This document shows positions 11,335-21,934 of a DNA stretch of 64,000 nucleotides, one piece after another (positions within the stretch are counted from its first letter, which is position 1; each line of letters starts with the position of its first letter). The stretch is from Chelydra serpentina (taxonomy: Eukaryota > Chordata > Testudines > Chelydridae). Under the pieces are notes generated by a model. The model saw nothing but the letters and a program-made list of their open reading frames with translations, searched no databases and was not told where the DNA came from. The translations under genes were made by a program, and so were the position numbers. The stretch covers positions 29,300,001 to 29,364,000 of the forward strand of contig JBAIAC010000051.1 of assembly GCA_037349315.1 (NCBI GenBank), read 5' to 3'.

Positions 11335-11841
11335 CTATGGTTGCTCCATGTTAGGCGACTCCAGAGCAGTACCCACCACTGGAGGCTGGGACGTCGGAGC
11401 GGAGTCTTTTAATAGAGAGAGTACTATGGAGTCGAAGATGGTGTCAGCGGCCAAATCTTCAGTGATTGCATAATGTTCTGTAAAAATATAGACAGAGGCC
11501 CCAGTCATTGCTCTATAGATTGGGGAATTAGGTGTATCCATATGGATTGTGATGGAGGTAGGAACGGACCTCATGGAATGCGTGTGGACTGAAGCAAGTT
11601 GTGCCCTTGCTAAGTGATTAATGCAACTAGAGACCCATTTGGATAGTCTTTGAGGAGATATCACAGAGCTTTTGGATCTTTCTGTGGACGAAAGGAAGAG
11701 TTTAGGGGATTTCCTGAGGTCCTTAGTCCTGTCCAAGTAGAATGCTAATGTCTTTCTAATATCTAACATATGCCCAATTGTCTCCCAGTTGTCACAATGT
11801 GGTTTTGAGAAAAAAACAGGGAGGCGGATATGTTGATTCAT
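11335..11841 (-). pseudogene. DIRS-2 tyrosine recombinase C-terminal fragment
   Basis: 168-codon frame from the catalytic half of a DIRS tyrosine recombinase. It contains KTLAFYLDRTKDLRKSPKLF, an HSMR box (the HxxR motif) and FTEHYAI with the presumed nucleophilic Tyr near the end. The upstream Arg motif is not in this frame, and the N-terminal half is missing or unreadable past the SINE. Not expected to work. Confidence 0.75.
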
Positions 11842-11978
11842 ATGGAAAGTGCAGAAAAGTAGGGAGAAACTTGGGATATGGTCTTAGAGTTACTTCATCC
11901 TTAGAAAATAAGGGCGTGAATGATGGGTGTGCCATCAGAGCTGCTATTTCTCATATGTGCCTAGCTGAGCCTAGCAAT

Positions 11979-12154
11979 TCATAGAATATCAGGGTTGGAA
12001 GGGACCTTAGGAGGTCATCTAGTCCAACCCCCTGCTCAAAGCAGGACCAAGCCCCAATTTTTGCCCCAGATCCCTAAATGGCCCCCTCAAAGATTGAACT
12101 CACAACCCTGGGTTTAGCAGGCCAATGCTCAAACCACTGAGCTATCCCTCCCCC
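11979..12154 (-). mobile_element. tRNA-derived SINE with CR1 tail, copy 1
   Basis: Minus strand reads GGGAGGGATAGCTCAGTGG (pol III A box) then GTGAGTTCAATCCTTGAGG (B box), then a CR1-identical 3' tail with ATTCTATG. Inserted in DIRS-2. Confidence 0.9.
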
Positions 12155-14198
12155 GTTAGAAATGCTGTCATCAGGGACAGGTGTAAGAGAGAACAAACTG
12201 CCCGGGACTCGGAGGGAGGTCTAGTCCAAGCCCTGAGAACTAGGTTAAAGTCCCAAGCTCGAGCGGGTGGTGTCACGTAGGGGAAGAGAGTCCCCAATGT
12301 CCTTAAAGAATCTACGCATTAGTGGTTGAGCAAACTCCAAGTGGGAAGCCATTTTCGCCATGAGATGTACCTTAAGGGAGCGGAGTGAGAGTTTAAATAT
12401 AGTGGAAAATCACAGGGAGGAAAGATGAGGTTGGATCTATCCGTTTGTAATGGTACACACTTGGAGCTGTTTCCACGTTGTAGATAGGTATTTGGAGTGG
12501 GCAACTTGTGGTTGTGTTGCAACACGTTTCAGCTTGTCAGAGCATTCTGCTTCTAAGCCTTGAAACAAAGAAAAAAATCCAAGCCTGGAGGCAGAGGACC
12601 CATGGGTTAGGGTGAAGGGTCAGCCCATTGCTTTGAGAGAGTGGGTGAGGAATGGGCTGAAGTCAGAGGAACAGGAAGGGCATATTGCCACCTGTGTCAG
12701 GTAAGGGAGCCAGACTTGACATAGTCAAGAGGGGCAATCAGAATAAGTCTCGCTTTGTTTTCATTGAATTTTCAACAGAATCTTGGATAGAGTAGGAAAC
12801 TGGGCAAGACATACAAGGGAGTCCTGTCCCTTGGGAAGATGAGGGCAACTGCTAGTGAATGTTTCCCCAAGGAAATGTAGCCCTGGACCAGTAACAAGGA
12901 CCTTTCTTGTTCCGATAAGTAAAGAAGAGATCCATAGGCCTGGTCCCCCAAAGGGTGGCTATATCATTGAAGTATACACTCATAGTTGTGAGAAAATTCC
13001 AACTGAGACTGTTGGTTGTACTACTCTGTATCTCTTGTAGAGAGACAGCTGAGATGAGCACATTGTGATGCGTGCATCAATTCCAAAGTTTGAATGCTGT
13101 CTTGTAGAGGGCGGGAGATCTGGCAGCTCCTTGGTGGTTTATAGAAAACATACAGGTCATATAAAGTCCATCATAACCTTTGTGTGTTGTTTTTGGTGAA
13201 AAGCAGTTTGTGCACAGGGACTCCTGACAGCCCTTAGCCCGAAAGAGTGATATGGAAGGTCATTTCTGTGGAAGGCCCTGTGTTCTGCAACTTCTTGTTG
13301 TGTAGGTGAGCTCCCTGGCATATTAGGGAGACATGTGTCCCAGGGTGGTGAATGTGAGTATTGAGAGGAGGGCTCTCGCTCATACCGCATCAGGTTGGTG
13401 CTGATAAAGTCCAGTCACTGTACTGGGATTAGTATGCCACTACAATGAAGTGAACCTTGGAGAATACCCTCTGCAGAGCAGTCTGTGCTGATAACTATGC
13501 TGCTCCAAAGGTAAGCAGTAGGAAATCTCCTGTTGATGGTTGTATTAAGATATGGAAGTAGGCACCCTGTAGGTTCAGGGCTAGAAATCACTCTCTTTGC
13601 TCTAGAGCTGGCCCGAATTGCTATAAAGTAAGGTAAGGTGACTTCTGAGTGGTGTGACAGGTGTATAGATGGCAGCTGATGCTGTAAGGTATTATTGGTC
13701 AGGCCCCTGACCAGCTCATCAAAAGTGCTTATAAGAGGCAGTTTGAGAGGTCATGGACTGGGGTGCAGATTGTTCTCACTTTTGAGCCCTGGGCCTCTTA
13801 CACTGTGGCCCATAACCGCACAGAGATGGTGAGTATTGGGAAGATTGTGATCTGCGGTGTGGTTGAGAGGTATATCTTCTCTTCTGTTCCACAGTGTAAA
13901 TTCCTAAGGAGTGTAGTGCGGTCCGAGAATCATTGAGAATGTGGAGAGAAATCTGTCTTCTCCACAAAGAGTTTGCCCAAAGAGCTACAGACTTCCAGTT
14001 TGGAGGGCCAATCTAGAGAGGTGTAGCGAACAAAAAAATCCACAACCCACCTCAGTACTGCTGTCATGGAGACTGGGCGGGAAGCTGTAACAGCTACATC
14101 CAGTGGAGTAATGTCGATGAATACGCCATCTTGCGAAGCCTGATCAAATGGAGTTGACTTGGCATTATGTTGCTTGCTTCATGCATTAACCACATCCA

Positions 14199-15122
14199 CT
14201 ATGATAGAGTTGGGTTGCAGATGTTGAAAACAAAGTCTTCCTCTTTGGGGAGAGATGTAGGGTTGTTTTTGTTTACACTCTGTTGCTGGGATGGAGGCTG
14301 GTTCTGCCAGATGACTTTGGTAGGATCAAGGATCAGGTCATTAATTGGGAGGACAGTTCTAGATGAGAAGTTAGTGTGCAGAATTTCCACCAACTTGTGA
14401 TGTGTATCTGCCACCTCCTGTAGGGGAATCTGCAGCTCCTCTGCCATACGCTTGGTAAGATCCAAAAATGTCTTAAATCTTCACCTAATGATGAGGGGTG
14501 GGCAGCACAGTCTCATCTGGGAGAGATGAGAAGTGTGCAGAAGAGGTAGCTTCCTTTTTTTTTTTTGCACGCTGTTCTGAAAAAGCCTTCTCATGTCCTG
14601 GGTCAGGTGCCAGGCTGTAGCAAACCAGCTGGTGGACTCTCCTTGAGAGACACCGGGGGCAGTCACGCCATGTGTATATCGCCAATATGGCCTTGGGAGG
14701 GAGAGGCAGGAAGGCGGGCACAGGTGGTTGGCGTGATGGAATTGGGGATGACCCTTGTAGTGTGGTGGTGGGCCACCATGAGGGGCCAGGGAATGATCTC
14801 CTTGCCATGGTCAGATTCATCAGTGGGTAAGGGTGCCGCTGAGTGGGGTATTGGCAATATACAGCTCAGTGGTAAGAGTGATTCTGGGTGCCGGGATGTG
14901 CTAGATACCGGGATCCTGGTACCAAGTAATGGGGATAGTGGTTCTTCCCGACTAGTGTTTCTTCTCCAGAGCTCATGCAGTACCCTGGGATCATTTGGTA
15001 CCACAGAGGAGTGTCCATGGTACATTGTTAGTACCGATAGTTGGGCAGAGCACTCCTTAAATGAGCGTTTTGGCCAGTACAAAAAGTTTGTTGGTGGCAC
15101 TTTTTTAGAGACGGTACGGTAA
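14199..15122 (-). pseudogene. DIRS-2 gag-region remnant
   Basis: Minus-strand broken frames (14199-14465, 14663-15100) with low-complexity Pro/Ser/Thr-rich sequence, in the position of DIRS gag relative to the recombinase. It resembles the gag part of DIRS-1 only in style, so assignment rests on position. Confidence 0.45.
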
Positions 15123-16938
15123 TTGTCTCTCCTTGGGTACTGAGGCCATAGGTCTTCAGAGTCTTAGAACACACATGTTACCATGTGCTCATGTGGAACC
15201 ACAGAGGAGCGTCTGTAATCAGTATCGATGACTGGGAAGGTGCAGAACACTTCCTAGATGGGAGTTTTGTTGCACCTGGTACCAAAGGGTTTCTCTGTGC
15301 TGCTCTTTTAGAGATGGTACGGTAACTGTCCTATCTCCTTAGGGAAGGGCATCATTGCCTCAGAGCATGACTGTGGAAGCCCCTGGCCTGTCGGTGCCGT
15401 AGCAGAATTGACAGCACCTCTTTTAGAGGTGGTACAGTAACTGTCACCTCTCGGAGCTGTAAGAGCTCACAGCTTCGGTGCCGACAGTGGGGCAGCTGAG
15501 CTCACAGCAGGGGGTTCCTCTGCTGTTATTGTCCTACCGAGGTGGCCGCTCTGGGGAGTCCCCCTGGCTGGCCAGCTACTCGGGGACAGAGATGGCCACA
15601 CTGTGGCTGACTAGTTGCTTGGGTACAGTGCCGAGATGGCTGCACTGGGGAATGCCCCTCTGGCTAACTAGAGCTCGGAGGAGCCTTTCCAGGGGGAGTC
15701 TACAGCTCTCTTCTCCTCCTCAGGACTCGACCCCTTTTGAAGTGAAGGCTCCGGGGATAATCTGGGGTCAACACCCACCAGAGTCCTCTGCAGGCTGAAG
15801 TGTTTTCTCCATAGGGAGGAATTTTTACTTCAGCTCAAAGCTCCTGTGAGGCTGCAGTTTTAGCTGTGGCAAGTAAAGCATTTCTGTGAGGCTCTCCCAG
15901 GCACAGTGAGTGTCTGGCCATTACAGTAACCAAGTCCTGTCAGGAGAGACACCCGTTGGAGCAGAGAGAGCCAGACAAGCCCCTGGGCAGGGGGCTGTCA
16001 TCCTCAGCAGGGAGGAATGCAGAAGAATGTCCTCTTCACTTTTTTTTTTGTTTTTTTTTAAATGAGAAAGAAAATAATTATGAGTCAACTAGATGCCTGA
16101 GGGGGTGAAGGAATGCCCCCAGACAGGACAGGAAACTGAAGTTCTTTTCTTTTCTCCCTCTCTTTCTCTCTCTCTTTTTTTTTTTTAAACCAAAGGAATA
16201 AAATAAAGAAACACTAGCCTAATTACTTTTAAGGGGAACAAAGGTAACAAAACAAACACTTATGCTAATGACGCAGATAAGGAAGGGACGACTGCTCCTT
16301 CTGTCAGAGGCCAAAGGTGGTAGAGAAGGAAGTGAGGGGGGGTTCCCCTCCCCCCCCTTGCAGTGCTAAATAGCCTTGAGGCAGACCACGAGGGAGGGAG
16401 GGGACATGCATGGGCTCAATGGGACACTGCTACCAAAAGTTTCTGAATAGAGGCGCACAGACACTTAACGTGGAGCAACCATAGGGACACTACTCGAAGA
16501 AGAAACTCCAGTTCCCTTGTATCACCACTAGCACTGCTTCTTATGGTGACGAAAGGTTATGAAAACCAATACCCCAGTAAAAACAAAAACAAAGAGAAAA
16601 AAAAACAACAAAAAAATGCTCTCCTGATCCTAAAGGGCCACGCCCCAGACGCAGGTCGATGTACAAGTCAGATCTTACCCACAAATCACACCCACGCTGT
16701 TGCCAATCCTTTAGAATTTAAAATCTAAAGGTTTATTCATAAAACGAAAGAAATAGGAGTTAGAATTGGTTAAATGGAAACAAATACATACAACAATTGC
16801 AAAATTCTTAGTTCAGGCTTGTTTCAGGCTTAATGGGATTACTGCGGATTTAAACCAATCAAGTCTCTGGAGTACAAACATCCCAGTTTGGATGGGTCAT
16901 TCAGTCCTTTGTTTAGAGCTTCAGTTTCAAGGAAACTG

Positions 16939-17122
16939 GGGGGAGGGATAGCTCAGTGGTTTGAGCACTGGCCTGCTAAACCCAGGGTTGTGAGTTCAAT
17001 CCTTGAGGGGGCCATTTAGGGGTCTGGGGCAAAAATTGGGGATTGGTCCTGCTTTGAGCAGGGGGTTGGACTAGATGACCTCCTAAGGTCTCTTCCAACC
17101 CTGATATTCTGTGATTCTGTGA
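16939..17122 (+). mobile_element. tRNA-derived SINE with CR1 tail, copy 2
   Basis: A box GATAGCTCAGTGGTTTGAGC, B box GAGTTCAATCC, CR1-like tail ending ATTCTGTGATTCTGTGA. Inserted in the LTR-like element. Confidence 0.9.
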
Positions 17123-17639
17123 AAGTTCCTCCAGAGGTAAGAAGCAGGATTGAAGACAAAATGGAGGGGTTTCCAGGGCCGTTTATATCCTCTGTCATGT
17201 GGAAGGAACCCCCTTTTTTCTTCTGTGCAAAATCACAGCAACAAGATGGAGTTTGTAACCACCTGGGCACGTCACATGTCCCATGAATGATTCAGCTGTT
17301 TGCAGGCCAAAGCCATTGTTTACATGTTAGTTTGAACGTTCCCAAGAAAGCTCAGATTTGTATTGGTGTTTCCCAAAGTCCACCATCAATTCAGTGTTTC
17401 TTGATAGGACAATTCTTAGTAAGTGCCCATTCTCAAGAATGGTGACCAAATGCTTCACTGAGGTTACTTGTATCTCAATGTGTTTGATTCTAAATACATA
17501 GCGACTATTCGTAACTTCAAATACAAAAATGATACATACATACAGACAGCACAATCATAACCAGCAAACTACAACCTTTCCATAGACACCCCACTTGACC
17601 TCCTCTGTACAATATTTGCTGCAAATATATAACAGTGCT

Positions 17640-19046
17640 GCTGCAAAATCCTACCTCAGCGCCTCAACGTGGTGCAGCGGTGACCCTGGCCGTCTGACAG
17701 CTATGGTAGCGGGGCGTATGCCCTGGTAGGTTTTACCATGCTACAAAGGTGTCGGACTATCCAATCCAGGGAGGAGGGTTGCTTTCTCAGAGGAAAGAGC
17801 GCTTTTCCTTCTCCTTAGAGGTTGAAGGCTAGCTAAGCTTGAGGAGGTACGCATGCCTGCCCACCTAGCCAGTGGGATGGCTTGAAGTTAACAGCTAAAA
17901 CAACACGAGTAAATGCACGTTCTACGGTGGCGGAGCAGAAATTGAGTGACAAGAGGTTGCTAAAAATGTCAGGTGCTAGGCCAACATGGAAAAGGACAAT
18001 CCTCGCTGTGTGTACTTACAATTGTAGGTCACTGGCAAAGGAGGAAACTTTAAACCATCTGATGGAGGAGAAGAAAAGGATAAAATGTGATATTCTCGGT
18101 GTCTGCGAAACCCGACGAAAGAAGGAGTTGGAAGTCAACTGGAAGGATGGAAGTGCTGTGAGGCTCGGAAAGGGAGATGGCGCTAGAAATGTTGGAGGAG
18201 TTGGATTTATCGTCAATAAAGATTGGTCTTCGAAAGTCATATCATGCCAGCTAACATCATCACGTATCGGTGTGCTGCATCTTCAGATGGAGTCAAAAGC
18301 TACCCTCAAGGTCATCCAGGCCTACGCTCCCACAAGTGCAAGTGAGGACGAAGAAGTGGAAGAATTCTACCGAGAGCTTGAAAGAGCTCTCGCGCAAAAG
18401 TCCACTTACACTGTCACGATGGGAGATTTCAACGCCAAGGTCGGGCGAGGGAAAGCTGGGGAAAAGTTCATAGGGAGATACGGCAGCGGCGAAAGGAATG
18501 AAAGAGGAGAGAGGCTGGTAGTGATGGCAGAAATTAAAGAACTGTACGTGGCAAACACCTGGTACAAAAAGAAGATCTCAAGAAGGTGGACATGGATCGC
18601 ACCAAACGCGAAGAGTTAGAATGAAATCGACGATATTTTAGTCAATAAAAGGCGCACCGTTCAAGATGTCTCTGTGGTGCAGCCATTCAACACCGGCAGT
18701 AACCACCGCCTGCTTAGAGCGAAGTTGATTTTCGACGAAGCGGTGGAAAAGAAGGCGTTACAGATGGCAAACAGGAAATAGCAGCCAAAGTCATTCGATG
18801 AAGCAAAGCTGAAAAAAGCTATTTCTGGGTTTGACTGGAGCCAGATGGAAAGGTGTGATGAGGACTATAGTATCTTTGCTGACAAGCTGAGATGTTGCAT
18901 AAAAGCAGCTGAAATTAAAAAGCTGAAGAAGGCGAAGGGAAGATCTCGACAAACGAAAAGCTTGTTGGAGAAGCGGAGAAACTTGAAAAGGAGCTCGGAT
19001 AACAACCTCGGTTGCAACAACGATCTATACCGTCACAGTTCATGTA
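17640..19046 (+). mobile_element. RTE-clade LINE, 5' half
   Basis: A 5' leader (17640-17880) and an endonuclease-coding region typical of RTE LINEs, ending abruptly at the hAT body with no RT or 3' tail. It lies between the LTR-like element and the resumed hAT sequence. Confidence 0.75.
17882..18900 (+). pseudogene. RTE apurinic-type endonuclease, broken
   Basis: Frame 17882-18619 then continues past in-frame stops near 18617 and 18780. Motifs of the APE-like endonuclease are seen: YNCRSLA, CETRRKK with the catalytic Glu, QAYAPTS, MGDFNAKVG and RWTWIAP. After the first stop come EIDDILV and SNHRLLRAKL, where RTE enzymes normally have SDHR, so the final catalytic Asp is changed. The RT domain is absent. 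This is a dead fragment. Confidence 0.8.
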
Positions 19047-19052
19047 AATAAC

Positions 19053-19391
19053 GTCACACCGGCATCACAAGATATTTATGTGCCAGATGTGCTAACCACC
19101 ATTCCAGAGGATATGGGTGCATGCTGATGACGGGTTCTGCTTGATAATGATCCAAAGCAGAGCGGACTGACGCATGTTCATTTTCATCATCTGAGTCAGA
19201 TGCCACCAGCATAAGGATGATTTTCTTTTTTGGTGGTTCGGGTTCTGTAGTTTCCGCCTCAGGGTGTTGCTCTTTTAAGACTTCTGAAAGCATGCTCGAC
19301 ACCTTGTGCCTCTCAGATTTTGAACGGCACTTCAGATTCTTAAACCTTTGGTTGAATGCTGTAGCTATATTTAGAAATCTCACCTTGGTAG
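19053..19391 (-). pseudogene. hAT copy 2 transposase fragment
   Basis: Minus-strand frame with NIATAFNQRFKNLKCRSKSE and YPLEWWLAHLAHKYLVM, homologous to the copy 1 transposase at 2500-2830. It continues on the other side of the solo LTR at 19945-19807 (upstream end) and, after the RTE/LTR block, at 10786 (downstream end). Confidence 0.75.
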
Positions 19392-19806
19392 TGTGGAAGT
19401 CGGTAGAGGGAATTTGGATGCAGGCCTCTATATGACCAAGAGTCAGGCTAACTCTAGCTGTAATAACGTGAGCTTTGTAGAAGCAGGGCTGACGTCAGAA
19501 GCGGGTGGAAAGACAGCAGAGTAGAGTCAGCGTGACTCAGCCTTGAGATAGCTATGTTTTGAGAACAGAAATGGGCAAGGAATGGGCAAGACATAATATA
19601 AACAAACTGCAGTTGCTGATCATTACTGTATGTAAAAAAAAGGTATAAATGCTTGCCTTAATTGTTTATCTTTTGAGAGACCTGCCTAGGAGGGGGAAAC
19701 CTTGTGTCCTAGTGCACTCTCTCCTTCTGTGCAATTGCTTGAGTTAATAAAGTGTATCTGCCTTGCTGCACCGAAAGAAAGAGTGAGAACTCTGTTTTTC
19801 TCTGCC
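19392..19806 (+). mobile_element. Solo retroviral LTR
   Basis: 415 bp starting TGTGGAAGTCGGTAGAGGG and ending TTTTTCTCTGCCA; TATA-like and AATAAA (near 19746) are visible. It is the same family as the two LTRs of the provirus at 40262-47542. Flanks GTAG / GTAC suggest a 4-bp duplication with one change. Inserted in the hAT transposase. Confidence 0.88.
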
Positions 19807-19945
19807 AGTACCTTCTTTGCATTCTTTCAAATCTGCAGTGACAGTGTTCGTAAATCAAACAACATGTGCTTGGTCATCATCCAAGACTGCTATAACATGA
19901 AATATATGGCAGAATGCGGGTAAAACAGAGCAGAGGACGTTGAAC

Positions 19946-20632
19946 TCCTTGAGGGAGAATTGTGTCATAAAAGTTTTATTAACGCACTATTTTTTTAACA
20001 AACATCATCAGCATGGAAGCATGTCCTCCAGAATGGTGGCTGAAGCATGAAGGGGCATATGTATGTTTAGCATATCTGGCACGTAAATACCTTGCAATGC
20101 CGGCTACAAAAGTGCCATGTGAATGCCTGTTCTCACTTTCAGGTGATATTGTAAATAAGAAGCAGGCAGCAGTATCTCCCGTAAATGTAAACAAACATGT
20201 TTGTCTTAGCGAACAGCTGAAGAGGAAGTAGGACTGAGTGGACTTGTAGACTCTAAAGTTTTAGATTTTTTCTGTTTTTGAGTGCAGTTATGTAATAAAA
20301 AAACAAAACTCCATTTGTAAGTAACACTTTCATGATAGCGATTGCACTACAGTACTTGTATGAGGTGAATTGAAAAATACTTTAAAATAATTTTTACAGT
20401 GCAAATATTTGTAATAAAAAATATAATGTGAGCATTATACACTTTGTATTCTGTGTTGTAATAGAAATCAAAATATTTTAAAATATAGAAAAACATCCAA
20501 AAATATTTAATTTAAATTGGTATTCTATTGTTTAACAGTGCGATTGTGATTTTTTTTTTAATCGCAGTCAAAAAAAATTTAGTTAATCGTCTGAGTTAAC
20601 TGTTAACTCAGTCCTAACAGTTGACAGTCCTA
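19946..20632 (+). repeat. Inverted arm of hAT copy 2
   Basis: Plus-strand duplicate of the element's 3' end, with a readable transposase C terminus (PPEWWLKHEG, PLFS-type block as CECLFSLSGDIVNKK) up to the stop near 20230 and the AT-rich terminus to 20632. It mirrors 10344-10786. Confidence 0.8.
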
Positions 20633-20667
20633 GCTTTCAGTAAAATCATTTAAATCTCTCAATATAC

Positions 20668-20868
20668 CTCTGTTTCCTGCTCCTTTGTGGTTTAGGTGTT
20701 TCTTCATAAGGGTTTTGAAATACATCCAAAAATATTGGTTCAAACTTTCTGAAAATCACAGTCGATACTTCAAAGTTTCTCTCGAGCCTCTCCATTCGCT
20801 CCCGAAATTCCTGCGGCAGGTCTGACATGTCCATCCACTTTTTCATTTTACTAAAAAACTGAATTAAA
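20668..20868 (-). CDS. RBL1: RBL1 coding exon 3
   Basis: 201 nt from acceptor ...CTTTTAAG to donor GTATAT. The first base completes Ser with the AG of exon 2, giving SLIQFFSKMKKWMDMSDLPQ; the exon ends at PKPQRSRKQ plus AG. It closely matches p107, including NFEVSTVIFRKFEPIFLDVF. The right end of a hAT transposon (its target duplication at 20633-20640) sits only 26 bp downstream of this exon's donor. Confidence 0.95.
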
Positions 20869-21060
20869 CTTAAAAGAGCAACATTTGATTATAATTTAAT
20901 CTCCAGCCATGAACAGATGAAATAGTTTAGACTAGGATTTCCCCCTCCCCATTCTTGATCTTTTCTTAAAAAGATGGACTATTGGTGAAAACCAAATCTG
21001 ACTAATGTATTGCTTACTAACTGCTTTAATTACAGAAAAGGATAAACACACTTTGCTAGA

Positions 21061-21123
21061 CTCCAGTGCCGAGTAAGTTCCACAAGTAAGAGTTAACTGT
21101 GTGGAACTTACTCGGCACTGGAG
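21061..21123. repeat. Perfect 24-bp-arm hairpin in RBL1 intron 2
   Basis: Arm 21061-21084 (CTCCAGTGCCGAGTAAGTTC...) is the exact reverse complement of 21100-21123, with a 15-nt loop. It starts about 190 nt upstream of the exon 3 acceptor. Confidence 0.9.
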
Positions 21124-21272
21124 TTGGTGGCTCTCTTGTCAGAAAAACAGAAGAGTTGAGGGGCAGGGAAAATGTAATTTTCACAACTGGGTGCTTAACC
21201 AGGACACCTGTATTGAAGAATTAGGTGCTGTATTTATGCACTTCAGTGTTAATTCTTATGTAATTATATATA

Positions 21273-21485
21273 AGGGAGTTGCATCATACGCACATTTAAC
21301 TTACACGAATACAACTATACGTGCTCGGCAAAAACAAAAATGAGAAAAACAACAATTTAAATACTGTACCTGTAGTGCCGGCGATGCCGCCCGCCATTCT
21401 ACTCAATGAGAGTTTGACTATACGCTATTTTCGCCTTATGCGCTGACTTTAGAACCTAACCCCCGTGTAAGATGCGACTCCCCTG
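21273..21485. mobile_element. pogo/mariner-like MITE
   Basis: Flanked by TA on both sides; right end GATGCGACTCCCCTG and left end AGGGAGTTGCATC are imperfect inverted repeats. 213 bp, noncoding. Confidence 0.55.
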
Positions 21486-21698
21486 TATCTCTAAGCACCC
21501 AAGCATTCATCTGAGTTTCATTGTGAAATGGGTGGCACTTTCAATTTTGAATCCATCAATCTGACTTCAAAACTCAGTAGAAAATGCCATGTATTTAGTT
21601 TAATGAAGAAAGGTGACTTGGTTCATGGTCTGTAATTATCTATACAGGGGAAAATAATAAATACTAGTGGGCTATTCAATCTATACAAAGTATATATA

Positions 21699-21893
21699 AT
21701 GGGGGAGGGATAGCTCAGTGGTTTGAGCATTGGCCTGCTAAACCCAGGGTTGTGAGTTCAATCCTTGAGGGGGCCATTTGGGGATCTGGGGCAAAAAAAA
21801 TAATAATTGGGGATTGGTCCTGCTTTGAGCAGGGGGTTGGACTAGATGACCTACTAAGGTCCCTTCCAACCCTGATATTCTATGATTCTATGA
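21699..21893 (+). mobile_element. tRNA-derived SINE with CR1 tail, copy 3
   Basis: Same A/B boxes and CR1 tail as the other copies; the middle has an A-rich expansion (21793-21806). RBL1 intron 2. Confidence 0.9.
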
Positions 21894-21934
21894 TAACATG
21901 ATCCAATGGCGAGAGACTGTTTGTCAGCAAAATT

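Larger units (their letters stand above)
10982..16504 (-). mobile_element. DIRS retrotransposon, degenerate copy (DIRS-2)
   Basis: Inverted terminal regions about 11020-11215 and 16310-16500 match each other in opposite orientation. Between them minus-strand remnants of gag and tyrosine recombinase are seen; the RT region is not readable. A SINE (11979-12154) interrupts it. DIRS elements integrate by a tyrosine recombinase and leave no target duplication, as seen here. Confidence 0.75.
10787..17632 (-). mobile_element. LTR-like element interrupted by a DIRS element and two SINEs
   Basis: Non-DIRS parts are 10787-10981, 16505-16938 and 17123-17632; the outer ends are TGTTGCAACC and ATATATAACA (TG...CA form). 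It is probably a solo LTR of about 1.1 kb on the minus strand. It is inserted in the hAT copy 2 body. No clear target duplication is seen because an RTE fragment abuts its right side. Confidence 0.55.
10344..20632 (-). mobile_element. hAT transposon with long inverted arms, copy 2, loaded with nested insertions
   Basis: Ends TAGGGCTGTCAAG and GTTGACAGTCCTA, flanked by GTTTTCAG (10336-10343) and GCTTTCAG (20633-20640), an 8-bp duplication with one mismatch. Minus-strand body: 19945-19807, then [solo LTR], 19391-19053, then [RTE and LTR/DIRS], 10786-10344. The segment 19946-20632 is the inverted second arm. It fills most of RBL1 intron 3 and abuts the exon 3 donor. Confidence 0.82.

Noticed and set aside
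14565..15122. 185-codon plus-strand ORF
   Set aside because: Antisense shadow within DIRS-2; no recognised domain.
21701..21775. Functional tRNA gene
   Set aside because: A and B boxes are present but it is one of four dispersed copies with a CR1 tail, i.e. a SINE.
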